Of a stretch of 64,000 nt of DNA, positions 27,214 to 37,278 are shown piece after piece. The DNA is from an uncultured Tateyamaria sp. Its GTDB lineage: Bacteria > Pseudomonadota > Alphaproteobacteria > Rhodobacterales > Rhodobacteraceae. The first letter of the stretch is position 1. Each line of letters opens with the position of its first letter. The stretch spans positions 434,001 through 498,000 of the forward strand of contig NZ_CANLVZ010000001.1 in NCBI RefSeq assembly GCF_947494755.1, read 5' to 3'. Position numbers and translations under genes: made by a program. The notes beneath the pieces were generated by a model. It did no database searches and was not told where the DNA came from. It was given only the letters and a program-made list of their open reading frames with translations.

Positions 27214-28205
27214 GGGGCCAGCAGGACAACCTTGCCCAGCACTTTGCGATCCGAAATCATCTCGAGCGCTTGCGCGCCGTCCTGCATGGGAAAACGGGCC
27301 GAGATGCGTGGTTGGACCTGACCTTTGGCATACATCTCAAAGATTTCTGACATGTTCTGCATGTGGCCCGCCGGATCGCGATAGATCGAAGCGCCCCAGA
27401 ACACGCCTACGATCTGACAGGACTTGAGCAGCGTCAGGTTGAGCGGGATGGCTGGAATCCCTGCCGGAAATCCCACAACCAGAAACCGACCGCCCCAGGC
27501 CATCGACCGGATGACAGGTTCTGCATAATCGCCGCCGACCGCATCATAGGCCACGTGAACCCCCTCGGGTCCGGCTGCCGCCTTGATTTGTGCCGACAAC
27601 TCTTTTTGTGCGGCACGGTCCATATCGCGCGGATAGATGATTGCCTCGTCCGCGCCAAGTGACGTGCAAAACTCCGCCTTATCCTGACTGCTGACAGCGG
27701 CAATGACGCGCGCCCCTGCCGCCTTGCCCAACTCGATTGCAGCTGCCCCCACACCGCCCGCCGCGCCAAGGATCAGAAGCGTTTCACCAGACTTCAATTC
27801 TGCACGGTTTTTCAAGGCGTAATGGGAGGTTCCGTATGTGAATACAAAGCAGGCCGCATCCTCGAACGACATCCCCTCCGGCATCTTGAGGCAGGTGGCG
27901 GCCTGAGCGCAGATATGGGTGGTGAAGCCGCCGAAGCCGGTCATGGCGATCACCTTGTCACCGACGGCAAAGCCGCTGACACCGTCGCCGATGGCATCGA
28001 CAATGCCCGACACTTCACCACCTGGCGCAAAGGGCCGCGGCGGTTTGATCTGGTACAGATCGCGGATGATCAGCGTGTCAGGAAAGTTCACGCCGGCCGC
28101 CTTGACCGCGATGCGCACTTCGCCCTTTTTGGGGGCGGCGTCGTGCAGCTCCGTCCATTCAAGTGTCTCCGGACCTCCGGCGGCGGTGCTGAGCAAAGCG
28201 TGCAT
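27210..28205 (-). CDS. NADPH:quinone oxidoreductase family protein (zinc-free MDR)
   Basis: 331 residues from ATG 28205, preceded by AAAGGG. N-terminal GroES-like fold, then ILGAAGGVGAAAIELGKAAGARVIA for NADPH binding, and the QOR-type segment VAYDAVGGDYAEPVIRSM. It likely reduces quinones or enoyl compounds. A frame extending to 28499 overlaps the divergent SDR gene and was rejected. It stands alone on the minus strand between the phosphatase and the catabolic operon. Confidence 0.87.
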   Translation of the reverse strand: MHALLSTAAGGPETLEWTELHDAAPKKGEVRIAVKAAGVNFPDTLIIRDLYQIKPPRPFAPGGEVSGIVDAIGDGVSGFAVGDKVIAMTGFGGFTTHICAQAATCLKMPEGMSFEDAACFVFTYGTSHYALKNRAELKSGETLLILGAAGGVGAAAIELGKAAGARVIAAVSSQDKAEFCTSLGADEAIIYPRDMDRAAQKELSAQIKAAAGPEGVHVAYDAVGGDYAEPVIRSMAWGGRFLVVGFPAGIPAIPLNLTLLKSCQIVGVFWGASIYRDPAGHMQNMSEIFEMYAKGQVQPRISARFPMQDGAQALEMISDRKVLGKVVLLAP

Positions 28206-28342
28206 ATGGTGGCCCTTTCGGCGTGACGTTACGGCAGGGATGCAATGCATCTGCCTTTGCCCCATCCTGCAAGGGCGTGGGCCACGCTGTAAAGCGGCGC
28301 GCCGCGCGACGTTGCGACAGCCTGATGCAAAGGACGTAAAGA

Positions 28343-29167
28343 ATGGACCCCAACACATTGTTTTCATTGCACGGCAGGGTCGCCCTCGTGACAGGCGGCG
28401 CAACGGGCATCGGGCGGATGGCCGCCACAGGGCTGATGATGGCGGGTGCCCATGTGCTGATCGCCAGCCGCAAGGCGGACGCATGCGAGGCGATCGCACA
28501 TGATTTGAACGCGATGGACAGTCCCGGCTCGGTCGAGGGGTTTGCGGGCGATGTCAGCTCCGAAGACGGGATCGCCACGCTTGTCGAAGAGGTTGGCGGG
28601 CGCACTGATAACCTCCACATCCTGATGAACAATGCGGGCATTGCGTGGGGCGCGCCTTTGGGCCAGTTTCCGCACGCCGCATGGGAAAAGGTTATGAACG
28701 TGAACGTAGCCGGCCTGTTCCACCTGACCCAGGCCTTGCTGCCGACGCTGATCGCATCCGCCACCGCTGACGATCCGGCGCGGGTGGTCAATGTCGGCTC
28801 GGTTATGGGCGAGGTGGCGCTTGGCGACGGGGCCTATTCCTACGCGGCCTCCAAGGCGGCGGTGCTGCACATGACCAAGATCATGGCCAAGGAGCTGGCA
28901 GGTCACCATGTCACCGTCAACGCGCTGGCCCCCGGACCGTTCGTAAGCAAGATGACCGCCTTTGCGACCGCCGATGAGGGAATGCGCGAAAAGGTCGGCG
29001 CGGACGTCCCTCTGGGGCGCGTGGGCCGGGACGAGGATATCGCGGGCTGCATGCAGTTCCTGTGCGGGCGGGGCGGGTCGTATCTCACCGGCGCGGTGCT
29101 GCCGGTCTCGGGCGGGATACAGGTGATGAGCGGGCCGAACCTGTTTCGCGCCGCGCTTGAGGGCTGA
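28343..29167 (+). CDS. Short-chain dehydrogenase/reductase
   Basis: 274 residues. Classical SDR: cofactor loop VTGGATGIGRMAA, NNAGIAWG, catalytic Ser in VNVGSVMGE, then YSYAASKAA with Tyr and Lys, and VNALAPGPFVSKM. The NADP preference is plausible from IASRKADA after beta-2. It is the first gene of a plus-strand set with another SDR 3 bases downstream and a thiolase, which points to 3-hydroxyacyl-CoA or alcohol oxidation in a degradation pathway. Confidence 0.87.
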   Translation: MDPNTLFSLHGRVALVTGGATGIGRMAATGLMMAGAHVLIASRKADACEAIAHDLNAMDSPGSVEGFAGDVSSEDGIATLVEEVGGRTDNLHILMNNAGIAWGAPLGQFPHAAWEKVMNVNVAGLFHLTQALLPTLIASATADDPARVVNVGSVMGEVALGDGAYSYAASKAAVLHMTKIMAKELAGHHVTVNALAPGPFVSKMTAFATADEGMREKVGADVPLGRVGRDEDIAGCMQFLCGRGGSYLTGAVLPVSGGIQVMSGPNLFRAALEG

Positions 29168-29170
29168 AGA

Positions 29171-30058
29171 ATGATTGATTTCACGGACCGCGTCGCGATC
29201 GTCACAGGGGCCGGGGCGGGCCTTGGGCGCAGCCACGCGCTCGGGTTGGCCGCTCGCGGCGCGCGAGTGGTCGTGAATGACATGGGGGCTGGTGCCGACG
29301 ACGTCGCAGCCGAGATCGAAGCCGCAGGTGGGCGCGCATGGGCGCATCGCGCGGATGTCTCGGACACCGAAGCCGTCGCGGATATGATTGCCCAGGCCCA
29401 TGCCAAATGGGGACGTATCGATATCCTGATCAACAATGCAGGCATCTTGCGCGACAAGACCTTTGCAAAGATGGATATGGCCGATTTCCGCAAAGTGGTC
29501 GATGTGCATCTGATCGGCAGTGCCAATTGCTGCCACGCGGTCTGGCCGATCATGCGCAATCAGGGCTATGGGCGGATCGTGCTGACCGCATCGGGCTCGG
29601 GGCTCTACGGCAATTTCGGGCAGGCCAATTATGGGGCGGCCAAGGCCGCGATGGTCGGCCTCATGAACGTGCTGCATCTCGAAGGCGCGCGCGACGATAT
29701 AAGAATCAATACACTGGCCCCGACAGCGGCAACCGCCATGACCGAGGGGCTGTTGCCGCAAGCCGCCCTTGCGCTGCTGGCACCAGAGACGATCACGCCG
29801 GGCGTGCTGTACCTTGCAAGCGAAAACGGCCCAAGCCGGACCATTCTGTCCGCAGGCGGCGGCACCTTTGCCGTGACACAAATCCGCGAAACCCAAGGCA
29901 CCCTGATCAAAGGCGAGATCACCCCCGAGGCCGTCGAGGCCGCATGGAACGACATTACCGACAACACGGAGGCGCAAGACCTCGAAAACGCCTTTGCCCA
30001 GACCCGCAAATACGCCCTGCGCGCGGCACAGGCCGAGGGGATCACCCTTGACTGGTAG
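29171..30058 (+). CDS. SDR of the multifunctional-enzyme type 2 (3-hydroxyacyl-CoA dehydrogenase) class
   Basis: 295 residues. [53 protein letters not shown], then [15 protein letters not shown] with catalytic Tyr/Lys. The GILRDKTF and [10 protein letters not shown] pieces are typical of the dehydrogenase part of peroxisomal MFE-2, so the likely substrate is an (R)-3-hydroxyacyl-CoA. An extra C-terminal helix segment after residue 230 is present. Together with the MaoC hydratase at 25050 and the thiolase after it, a full hydratase/dehydrogenase/thiolase set exists. Confidence 0.85.
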   Translation: MIDFTDRVAIVTGAGAGLGRSHALGLAARGARVVVNDMGAGADDVAAEIEAAGGRAWAHRADVSDTEAVADMIAQAHAKWGRIDILINNAGILRDKTFAKMDMADFRKVVDVHLIGSANCCHAVWPIMRNQGYGRIVLTASGSGLYGNFGQANYGAAKAAMVGLMNVLHLEGARDDIRINTLAPTAATAMTEGLLPQAALALLAPETITPGVLYLASENGPSRTILSAGGGTFAVTQIRETQGTLIKGEITPEAVEAAWNDITDNTEAQDLENAFAQTRKYALRAAQAEGITLDW

Positions 30059-30073
30059 GGCCTCTTCCCTCTT

Positions 30074-30117
30074 CATTTCGCCAGATAAACCGCGGGGTCC
30101 GGGGCAGCGCCCCGGTC
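30074..30117. repeat. Intergenic GC-rich repeat, copy 2 (terminator-like)
   Basis: TTTCGCCAGATAAACCGCGG then TCCGGGGCAGCGCCCCGG, where GGGGC/GCCCC pair. The first 20 bases differ from those of copy 4 (40858-40902) by one base. It is located between the SDR stop and the thiolase start. Confidence 0.55.
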
Positions 30118-30150
30118 CGATGCTCACCATCCATCAAAGGAATTGATCTT

Positions 30151-31347
30151 ATGCGCGACGCCGTCATCGTCTCAACCGCCCGCACCCCGATTGGCAAGGC
30201 CTATCGCGGTGGGTTCAACGCCACGCCGTCGCAAACGCTGGCCGGACACGCGATTGAACACGCCGTCAAACGCGCCGGGATTGAGGGTGGTGCTGTGCAG
30301 GACGTGGTTTTCGGGGCCGCGCTGCAACAAGGGCACCAGGCGGGCAACATCGCGCGTCAAGCGGCAATCCGGGCAGGGCTGCCCGTCACCGTGGCGGGGA
30401 TGAGCCTCGATCGCCAATGTGCCAGTGGGATGATGGCCATTGCGGCAGCCAGCAAACAGGTGGTGCAGGACGGCATGGACGTGGTTGTCGGCGGCGGCGT
30501 CGAAAGCGTGTCCATGGTGCAGACGCCCGAGATGCGCGTGCACAGCGATCCATGGCTCAAGGCGCACAAGCCCGAGATTTACATGTCCATGCTGGAAACC
30601 GCCGAGACGGTCGCGGCCCGCTACGGGATCAGCCGCGAGGCGCAGGATCGCTATGCCGTGCAATCTCAGGAACGCACCGCGGCCGCACAAGAGGCGGGCA
30701 AGTTTGACGACGAAATCGTCCCGCTCAGCACGGTGATGAAAGTGCAGGACCGCGAGACCAAAGAGATCTCGGATCACGAAATCACCGTCGCCAAGGATGA
30801 AGGCAACCGGCCCGGCACAGCTTATGAAAACGTGGCAGGCCTCAAACCGGTCTTTGCCGATGGAATCCACGTCAAAGAGGGTAAGTTTATCACCGCAGGC
30901 AACGCCTCACAGCTCAGCGATGGCGCGTCGGCTGCGGTGGTGATGGAGGCGTCTCTGGCCGAAAAGCGCGGCCTGTCCCCGCTTGGGCGCTGCGTTGGCG
31001 TGATGGCGGCGGGGTGTGAGCCCGACGAGATGGGCATTGGCCCGGTCTTTGCGGTGCCCAAACTGCTGGCCGCACATGGTCTCGGCATGGACGACATCGG
31101 GTTGTGGGAACTCAACGAGGCCTTTGCGGTGCAGGTGCTCTATTGCCGCGACACGCTTGGCATCCCGGACGAGATCCTGAACGTCAATGGCGGCGCGATT
31201 TCGATCGGGCACCCTTATGGCATGTCAGGTGCCCGCATGGTTGGTCACGCCCTGATCGAGGGCAAACGGCGCGGCGTGCGCCATGTCGTGTGCACCATGT
31301 GCGTCGGCGGCGGCATGGGGGCGGCTGGCCTGTTCGAGGTCTTGTGA
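30151..31347 (+). CDS. Acetyl-CoA C-acyltransferase (thiolase)
   Basis: 398 residues, thiolase fold in two halves. Nucleophile Cys in [12 protein letters not shown] near residue 90, [15 protein letters not shown] near 350 with the active His, and the second Cys in [13 protein letters not shown] near 385. It cleaves 3-ketoacyl-CoA with CoA; in this context a degradative thiolase is more likely than acetoacetyl-CoA formation. AAAGGAA lies before ATG 30151. It follows two SDR genes and precedes the nitronate monooxygenase-like gene on the same strand. Confidence 0.92.
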   Translation: MRDAVIVSTARTPIGKAYRGGFNATPSQTLAGHAIEHAVKRAGIEGGAVQDVVFGAALQQGHQAGNIARQAAIRAGLPVTVAGMSLDRQCASGMMAIAAASKQVVQDGMDVVVGGGVESVSMVQTPEMRVHSDPWLKAHKPEIYMSMLETAETVAARYGISREAQDRYAVQSQERTAAAQEAGKFDDEIVPLSTVMKVQDRETKEISDHEITVAKDEGNRPGTAYENVAGLKPVFADGIHVKEGKFITAGNASQLSDGASAAVVMEASLAEKRGLSPLGRCVGVMAAGCEPDEMGIGPVFAVPKLLAAHGLGMDDIGLWELNEAFAVQVLYCRDTLGIPDEILNVNGGAISIGHPYGMSGARMVGHALIEGKRRGVRHVVCTMCVGGGMGAAGLFEVL

Positions 31348-31422
31348 GCCTTTGCGATTGGCGCAAGCGTCGGAGCCTCCGGCGGCAGTAATTTTGGTCA
31401 AAAGAAACAGGGATATCTGTGC

Positions 31423-32421
31423 ATGATTGATCGAGCACCCTTGCCGCAGGCGTTGCAGGGTTTGCGCATTCCGATGATTGCGGCCCCCTTGTTCATCATT
31501 TCGGTGCCCGAACTGGTGATCGCGCAATGCAAGGCGGGGATCGTCGGGTCGTTTCCGGCGCTGAATGCGCGCGAGGCCGAGGGCGAGCCGCCTCTGCTTG
31601 AGACATGGCTGACCCAGATTTCCGAGGCCTTGGATGCGCACAATCAGGCCCATCCGGAGACGCCTGCGGCCCCCTTTGCGGTGAACCAGATCGTGCACCG
31701 CTCGAACGCGCGGCTGGACCGCGACCTCGAGATTTGCGCCCGCCACAAGGTCCCGATTTGGATCACCTCCCTCGGCGCGCGGGTCGATGTCAACGAGGCC
31801 GCCCATTCCTGTGGCGGCGTGGTGCTGCATGACGTGATCAACAACACCTTTGCGCGTAAGGCCATTGCCAAGGGCGCTGATGGGCTGGTCGCCGTCGCCG
31901 CAGGGGCGGGCGGGCATGCAGGCCAGCAATCACCCTTTGCACTGATCCGCGAAATTCGGGACTGGTTCGATGGACCAGTGGCCTTGTCAGGTGCCATCGC
32001 AACGGGTGAGGCTTTGTTGGCAGCGCGCGCCATGGGGGCGGATTTCGGCTATACCGGATCGCCCTTCATCGCCACGGACGAGGCCAATGCCCAAGCCGAC
32101 TATAAGCAGATGATTGTGGACAGCGGGGCCGAGGACATCGTCTATTCCTCTTTGTTCACCGGGGTTTGGGGGAACTACCTGCGCGGCTCGGTCGAGAATG
32201 CGGGCATGGACCCCGATAACTTGCCGCAAGCCGATGCCAGCACCATGAATTTCGCAAGCGGCTCGTCCAAACCCAAGGCATGGAAAACCATCTGGGGGGC
32301 CGGGCAGGGCATCGGGGCAATCACCTCCGTCGGCCCGGCGGGCGCAATCGTGGATCGGATGGCGCGCGAATATGCCCAAGCGGGTCGCGCCCTTGCCGCA
32401 GAGTTCGGAAGGCCAGCATGA
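31423..32421 (+). CDS. Nitronate monooxygenase-like FMN oxidoreductase
   Basis: 332 residues, TIM-barrel NMO/2-nitropropane dioxygenase family. Features: MIAAPLFIISVPELVIA at the N-terminus, the phosphate-binding glycines in VAVAAGAGGHAGQQSPFAL, and LSGAIATGEALLAARAMGADFGYTGS. True nitronate oxidation is uncertain; many members sit in acyl-CoA degradation clusters with unknown substrates. It overlaps the following phosphotransferase gene by 4 bases. Confidence 0.87.
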   Translation: MIDRAPLPQALQGLRIPMIAAPLFIISVPELVIAQCKAGIVGSFPALNAREAEGEPPLLETWLTQISEALDAHNQAHPETPAAPFAVNQIVHRSNARLDRDLEICARHKVPIWITSLGARVDVNEAAHSCGGVVLHDVINNTFARKAIAKGADGLVAVAAGAGGHAGQQSPFALIREIRDWFDGPVALSGAIATGEALLAARAMGADFGYTGSPFIATDEANAQADYKQMIVDSGAEDIVYSSLFTGVWGNYLRGSVENAGMDPDNLPQADASTMNFASGSSKPKAWKTIWGAGQGIGAITSVGPAGAIVDRMAREYAQAGRALAAEFGRPA

Positions 32422-33446
32422 GCGACGCGCAGACATTGGATTTGGGGGCCGTGGCGACCTATCTGGCCCCCCACTTGCCCGGCTTTGATCGCCCCATCGA
32501 GGCCAAGAAATTCGAAGGCGGCCAGTCCAACCCGACCTTTTTGTTGCAAACCAGCGCGGGCAACTACGTGCTGCGCCGCAAACCGCCGGGCCAGTTGCTG
32601 AAGTCGGCCCATGCGGTGGATCGGGAGTTTCGCGTGCAACGCGCCTTGCGCGACACGGATGTGCCGGTCGCAAAGGTCCACGTGCTCTGTGAGGATCCGA
32701 CCATCATTGGCTCTGATTTCTACGTGATGGATCATGTGGCAGGGCGCAACTTCAATGAGCCGACGATGGAGGGGCTCACCCCACCGGAACGCGCTGACGT
32801 GATCGATGACATGAACCGGGTTCTGGCCGCCTTGCACAGCGTTGATATTGAGGCTGTCGGCCTTGCCGATTACGGCCCCCCCGGCAACTACTTCGAGCGG
32901 CAGGTGGGGCGGTGGTCCAAACAATATCGCGCTTCTGAAACCCAGAACATTCCGGCGATGGACACCCTGATGGACCGTCTTGTGAGTGATATGCCAGCCA
33001 ATGACGGGCAACGCACGTTGGTGCACGGGGACTACCGCATCGACAACATGATCTTCGAGGCAACGGGCACCAAATGCCGCGCTGTTCTGGATTGGGAACT
33101 CAGTACGATTGGCCACCCCTATGCCGATCTCGCCAGTGTGATCATGCAGTGGCAACTTCCCGCCGGTGCGCAGGGACGCGGGCTGATGGGGGTGGACCGC
33201 GCCGCGCTTGGCTTACCCTCGGATGAGGCATTCATCGCGGCCTATTGCGCACGGCGTGGGCTGCGCGGCATTGATCAGTTCGGATATTATCTGGCGTTTT
33301 GCTTCTTTCGGATGGCGGCGATCATTCAGGGCGTTCTGAAACGGGCACTGGATGGAAACGCCTCAAACCCCGAGCGGGCGATGCAGGTGGGCGCTTTTGT
33401 GCCGGTCTTTGCGGAGAATGGGCTGAAATCGCTGAAAGACATTTGA
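32418..33446 (+). CDS. Phosphotransferase of the APH fold (ACAD10/LvaA-like)
   Basis: 342 residues from ATG 32418, coupled to the previous gene. APH/choline-kinase fold: EGGQSNPTFLL as nucleotide loop, YVLRRKPPGQLLKSAHAVDREF typical of the ACAD10 N-terminal family, catalytic VHGDYRIDNMIF and metal motif VLDWELSTIGHPYADLAS. Relatives such as LvaA and human ACAD10/11 phosphorylate 4-hydroxyacyl-CoA during breakdown of 4-hydroxy acids. That would suit the thiolase/SDR neighbours. The ACAD-type dehydrogenase partner is not in this window. Confidence 0.87.
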   Translation: MSDAQTLDLGAVATYLAPHLPGFDRPIEAKKFEGGQSNPTFLLQTSAGNYVLRRKPPGQLLKSAHAVDREFRVQRALRDTDVPVAKVHVLCEDPTIIGSDFYVMDHVAGRNFNEPTMEGLTPPERADVIDDMNRVLAALHSVDIEAVGLADYGPPGNYFERQVGRWSKQYRASETQNIPAMDTLMDRLVSDMPANDGQRTLVHGDYRIDNMIFEATGTKCRAVLDWELSTIGHPYADLASVIMQWQLPAGAQGRGLMGVDRAALGLPSDEAFIAAYCARRGLRGIDQFGYYLAFCFFRMAAIIQGVLKRALDGNASNPERAMQVGAFVPVFAENGLKSLKDI

Positions 33447-33532
33447 TACCAAGTGGATGTGGGCGGAACTTCATGTTTTTGCCCGCCGCCACATTGCACC
33501 CGCAGCAATTGAATGTGCCCCCATGTCAACGC

Positions 33533-33562
33533 TTGACATATCCCCGATCTGTGCAACGCTAA
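33533..33562 (+). promoter_or_regulatory. Candidate promoter of the livK gene
   Basis: A consensus -35 TTGACA at 33533-33538 is followed after 17 bases by ACGCTAA, a weak -10. It is about 70 bases before the livK start. The strong -35 with a poor -10 suggests help from an activator. Confidence 0.4.
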
Positions 33563-33630
33563 GCCTATCCCGATAGCCAATCAGGCCCACCAGAGGCAAT
33601 CGGTCGGGACCATGTTCTAGGGAGGAACAC

Positions 33631-34875
33631 ATGCGCACATCCACCACGCTCGGGCTGGCTGCGGCCCTGACACTGACGGTCAGCGCCTTCGCGGCAAGCG
33701 CCGACACCATCAAGATCGCCTTCATCGACCCACTTAGCGGCCCCTTTGCGGGCACCGGTGTCAACGGTCTGCACCAGTATGAATTCGCCGCCGAAGAGTT
33801 GGTGAACAAGCAGGGCGGCGTTCTGGACGGCGACATGTTCGAAATCGTCGCCTTCGACAACAAGATCAGCCCCAAGGAGTCGCTGATCCAGCTGCAAGTC
33901 GCCATCGATCAGGGCATCCGCTATATCGCCCAAGGCAACTCCTCGGGTGTGGCCAGTGCGCTGACCGAGGCAATTGAAAAGCACAACCGGCGTAACCCCG
34001 ATGATCGCGTGCTGTTTCTGAACTACTCCGCCGTTGACCCGGCGCTCACCAATGACAAGTGCAACTTCTGGCACTTTCGTTTCGACGCCAATGCCGACAT
34101 CAAGATGGATGCACTTACGGACGTGATCGCGGGCGATGACTCGATCCAGAAGGTCTACATCATCGGGCAGGACTATTCCTTCGGCAAGGCGGTGTCATCC
34201 GCCGCCGTCCGCTTCCTCGGCGAAAAACGCCCCGATATCGAGATCGTCGGGAATGAGTTGCACCCCATCGGCAAGGTCAAGGATTTCACGCCCTACAGTC
34301 GCAAGATCGTGGCCGCCGAGGCGGACGCGATCATCACCGGGAACTGGGGCGCGGACATGCTCGGCCTTGGCAAATCCGTGCTCGAAAACGGATATGAGGG
34401 GCCGATCTTTACCTACTATGCCGCCGCAGACGGGATCACGGCTGCCTTCGGGGAAACCGGCGAAGGGTCCCTGCGCCTTGTCGCCGAAGGGCAGATCAAC
34501 CCGCCCGCCAATGACCGCGCCGCCGCCTATTACGAGGCGTTCAAGGCCAAATATCCAGATGGCAACATCAGCCAGGCGCGCATCACAAACGTGATCGAAA
34601 TGCTGGCCAAAGCGATCAACGAGGCAGGCACCGCTACGGATGTGGTCCCGGTCGCCTACGCCCTTGCAGGGATGGAGCATGAAAACATGTGGGGCGGCAA
34701 AGTCATGATGCGCGAGATCGACCATCAGTTGATCCAGGACGTGCACATCCACGCCCATACCGGCAATGACGTGACCTTCGACTATGACAATTCCGGGTTC
34801 GGGATCAAAGTCGAGGAGACCGTGACGATGGCGGCCGCAGACTCCGCCACCACCTGCGAGATGGACCGGCCCTGA
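33631..34875 (+). CDS. livK: Branched-chain amino-acid-type ABC transporter, periplasmic binding protein
   Basis: 414 residues. Signal peptide 1-25 (ending AFAASADT region), then a periplasmic-binding fold type I: IKIAFIDPLSGPFAGTGVNG, IGQDYSFGKAVSSAAVRFL and TGNWGADMLGLGKSVLENG. This sub-type is longer than E. coli LivK and usually binds carboxylates or amides other than leucine. The ribosome site GGGAGGAAC is strong. The permease and ATPase genes follow from 35027. Given the upstream acyl-CoA genes, a carboxylic acid substrate is my inference. Confidence 0.9.
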   Translation: MRTSTTLGLAAALTLTVSAFAASADTIKIAFIDPLSGPFAGTGVNGLHQYEFAAEELVNKQGGVLDGDMFEIVAFDNKISPKESLIQLQVAIDQGIRYIAQGNSSGVASALTEAIEKHNRRNPDDRVLFLNYSAVDPALTNDKCNFWHFRFDANADIKMDALTDVIAGDDSIQKVYIIGQDYSFGKAVSSAAVRFLGEKRPDIEIVGNELHPIGKVKDFTPYSRKIVAAEADAIITGNWGADMLGLGKSVLENGYEGPIFTYYAAADGITAAFGETGEGSLRLVAEGQINPPANDRAAAYYEAFKAKYPDGNISQARITNVIEMLAKAINEAGTATDVVPVAYALAGMEHENMWGGKVMMREIDHQLIQDVHIHAHTGNDVTFDYDNSGFGIKVEETVTMAAADSATTCEMDRP

Positions 34876-34918
34876 ACACCCGCTGACGGGGCAGCGACAC
34901 GACCACCGCTGCCCCTTC

Positions 34919-34973
34919 CTTTCGCCAAAAATACCTTGGGGGAGTCGCGCCAGCGACGGGGGTGAAACCCCCT
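34919..34973. repeat. Intergenic GC-rich repeat, copy 3 (terminator-like)
   Basis: TTTCGCCAAAAATACCTTGG, then a GTCGCGCCAGCGAC stem and GGGGGTGAAACCCCC, two consecutive hairpins. It belongs to the same repeat family as 14168, 30074 and 40858. Sitting between livK and livH, it may lower downstream transcription so that the binding protein is made in excess. Confidence 0.5.
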
Positions 34974-35026
34974 GAAACATCGCGTGGCGCAGCCTCCTCT
35001 GGATCACGTCAGGACATGATAACCGC

Positions 35027-35983
35027 ATGGATCTCATCCTCGTCAACCTGATCGACGGCCTTGTCACGGGCCTGCTGCTCTTCATGCTGTCTGCCGGGCT
35101 CACGCTGATCTTTTCGATGATGGGCGTGCTGAATTTTGCGCATGCGAGTTTCTACATGCTCGGTGCCTATTTCGCCTTTCAGATCAGTCTCGCGCTCGGC
35201 TTCTGGATGGGGCTGCTGCTGGCCCCCTTGATCGTCGGCGTGCTCGGGGCAGGGGTCGAACGCTACGGCCTGCGGCGCGTCCACCAATACGGCCACGTGC
35301 CAGAACTCATCTTCACCTTCGGCCTTGCGCTGCTGATCGAGGAGCTGGTGCAATTCATCTGGGGCAAGAATCAGATGCCCTATGCCGCCCCCGAAATCCT
35401 GCAATTCACCGCCTTCTCCATCGCGGGCAATTCGATCCCGGCTTACAAGATCTTCATGATCTTCATCTCAGTTGCGATCTTTATCGGCCTTCTTTGGGTG
35501 CTGACGCGCACGCGGGTGGGCATGATCATCCAGGCCGCCCTCACATATCCCAAAACCGTCGAGGCACTGGGCCACAACGTGCCGCTGATCTTCATGGGAG
35601 TCTTCGGCGTCGGCACGGCGCTGGCCGGGGTCGCGGGCGTGATTGCGGGGCCGGTCCTCGGCACCTTCCCGGGCATGGCCTTCGTCCTTGGCTCCATCGT
35701 CTTTGTCACCATCGTGATCGGCGGTCTTGGCAGCCTTTGGGGCGCGCTCGTCGCCTCGCTGATGATCGGCTGGATCACCACGTTCTCCAAAGCCTACAAC
35801 CTGCGGATGGAGGATCTTTTGACCACCCTCGGCTTCACCAAACCCGAGGCCATTGCTGACAGCCCATGGCGTGACCTCTGGTCCATCACAAGCCCACAGA
35901 TCGCCGACATCCTGCCTTACATCCTCATGGTGCTGATCCTGATCTTCCGCCCCTACGGCCTGTTCGGAAAGCGGGGCGTATGA
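35027..35983 (+). CDS. livH: ABC transporter permease, LivH type
   Basis: 318 residues with about eight hydrophobic helices. LivH pattern: LILVNLIDGLVTGLLLFMLS at the start, LNFAHASFYMLGAYF near residue 40, and the cytoplasmic coupling segment TYPKTVEALGHNVPLIF near residue 178. It is an inner-membrane subunit that pairs with LivM. It overlaps livM by 4 bases. Confidence 0.93.
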   Translation: MDLILVNLIDGLVTGLLLFMLSAGLTLIFSMMGVLNFAHASFYMLGAYFAFQISLALGFWMGLLLAPLIVGVLGAGVERYGLRRVHQYGHVPELIFTFGLALLIEELVQFIWGKNQMPYAAPEILQFTAFSIAGNSIPAYKIFMIFISVAIFIGLLWVLTRTRVGMIIQAALTYPKTVEALGHNVPLIFMGVFGVGTALAGVAGVIAGPVLGTFPGMAFVLGSIVFVTIVIGGLGSLWGALVASLMIGWITTFSKAYNLRMEDLLTTLGFTKPEAIADSPWRDLWSITSPQIADILPYILMVLILIFRPYGLFGKRGV

Positions 35984-37278
35984 GCGATCAGATCACCACC
36001 GACCCGACCAAACCCGCACAACGGATGCGCGCGGGCAGCATGGTACTGCCGCTGACCCCATGGCTCATCGCGGCGGTGGCGCTGTTGATCCTGCCGTTCA
36101 TATTTACCAACAATTCCGCCATCACGATCATGAACCAGATGGCGATCACGATCATCTTCGCGCTCGCCTACAACATGCTTCTGGGCCAAGGCGGCATGCT
36201 GTCCTTTGGCCACGCAGTCTATGCCGGGGTGGGCGGGTTTGCCTGCATGCACATCATCAACGCCACGGATTTCTTTGCCAATCTGCCTCTCCCGCTGCTG
36301 CCGATCTTCGGCGGGCTGTTCGGCATGGGGCTCGCCACCATCGTCGGTTCGTTTTCCACGCGCAAGGCAGGCACGGTGTTCGCCATGATCAGCCTCGGCG
36401 TGGGTGAGTTGATCGCCGCCTGTTCCGTCATCATCGTCGCCTTTTTCGGTGGCGAGGAAGGCATTTCGGGCGACCGCACCTATGGTCTGCCCTTTTTCGG
36501 GGTCGAATTCCTGCAACAGATCGAGGTCTACTACCTCATCGCCGCATGGTTGATGATCTCGGCAGTCCTCATGTACCTCTATTCCCGCACGCCCATGGGT
36601 CGGATGGCCAACGCCGTGCGCGACAACCCTGAACGGGCCGAATTTCTGGGCTACTCCGCGCGGTGGGTGCGGTTCTATTCCTTCGTCGCCTCGGGCTTTT
36701 TTGCGGGCATCGCGGGCGCGCTCTTCGCAATCAACTACGAAATCCTGACCGAAGAAAACCTCAACACCACACAATCCGGCATCATCCTGCTGGTCACGTT
36801 CCTCGGTGGTGTTGGTTTCTTCTTCGGGCCGATCATCGGGGCCATCGTCTTTACCCTTGTGCAGACGGTGCTGAGCCTGCAAACCGAACTCTGGGCCTTC
36901 TATCTGGGCATGATTTTTGTCGCCACGGTCATGTTCTTTCCCGGCGGGCTGGCCGGGCTGATCATGATGCACGTGCCTGCGTGGCGCTTGGGCAAGCTGG
37001 GGCATCTGGCCTGGCCTTATCTCAAGACGCTCGGCGGTGGGCTGATCGGCTGCCTAGGCGCGGCGGCGCTGATCGAGATGATATTCCATCTGCGTCACGC
37101 CTCCATCGGCGATCACGAGATGACGCTGTTCTGGACCACCTTCGACAGCCACACCGTGCTGCCCTGGATCATCGCGGGCGCGGTCACTGTGATCGGTTTT
37201 GCGATCTGCCGCGCCACCGCGCCGGCGATGGTCGAGGCCTGGAACGAGGCCAACGCAGCGTCCAAGGTGACGACATGA
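35980..37278 (+). CDS. livM: ABC transporter permease, LivM type
   Basis: 432 residues, longer than the usual 320-420. It has many membrane helices with YNMLLGQGGMLSFGHAVYAG near residue 60 and the coupling region MGRMANAVRDNPERAEFLGY near 205. A C-terminal extension with two further hydrophobic segments (ALIEMIFHLRHAS to the end) is present. It is coupled on both sides by ATGA overlaps, to livH and to livG. It forms the second half of the membrane channel. Confidence 0.92.
   Translation: MSDQITTDPTKPAQRMRAGSMVLPLTPWLIAAVALLILPFIFTNNSAITIMNQMAITIIFALAYNMLLGQGGMLSFGHAVYAGVGGFACMHIINATDFFANLPLPLLPIFGGLFGMGLATIVGSFSTRKAGTVFAMISLGVGELIAACSVIIVAFFGGEEGISGDRTYGLPFFGVEFLQQIEVYYLIAAWLMISAVLMYLYSRTPMGRMANAVRDNPERAEFLGYSARWVRFYSFVASGFFAGIAGALFAINYEILTEENLNTTQSGIILLVTFLGGVGFFFGPIIGAIVFTLVQTVLSLQTELWAFYLGMIFVATVMFFPGGLAGLIMMHVPAWRLGKLGHLAWPYLKTLGGGLIGCLGAAALIEMIFHLRHASIGDHEMTLFWTTFDSHTVLPWIIAGAVTVIGFAICRATAPAMVEAWNEANAASKVTT

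Noticed and set aside
28364-30130. 588-codon minus-strand frame across the two SDR genes
   Set aside because: It is a shadow of two clear SDR genes on the plus strand. Similar long shadows oppose livM, dctD and rne.
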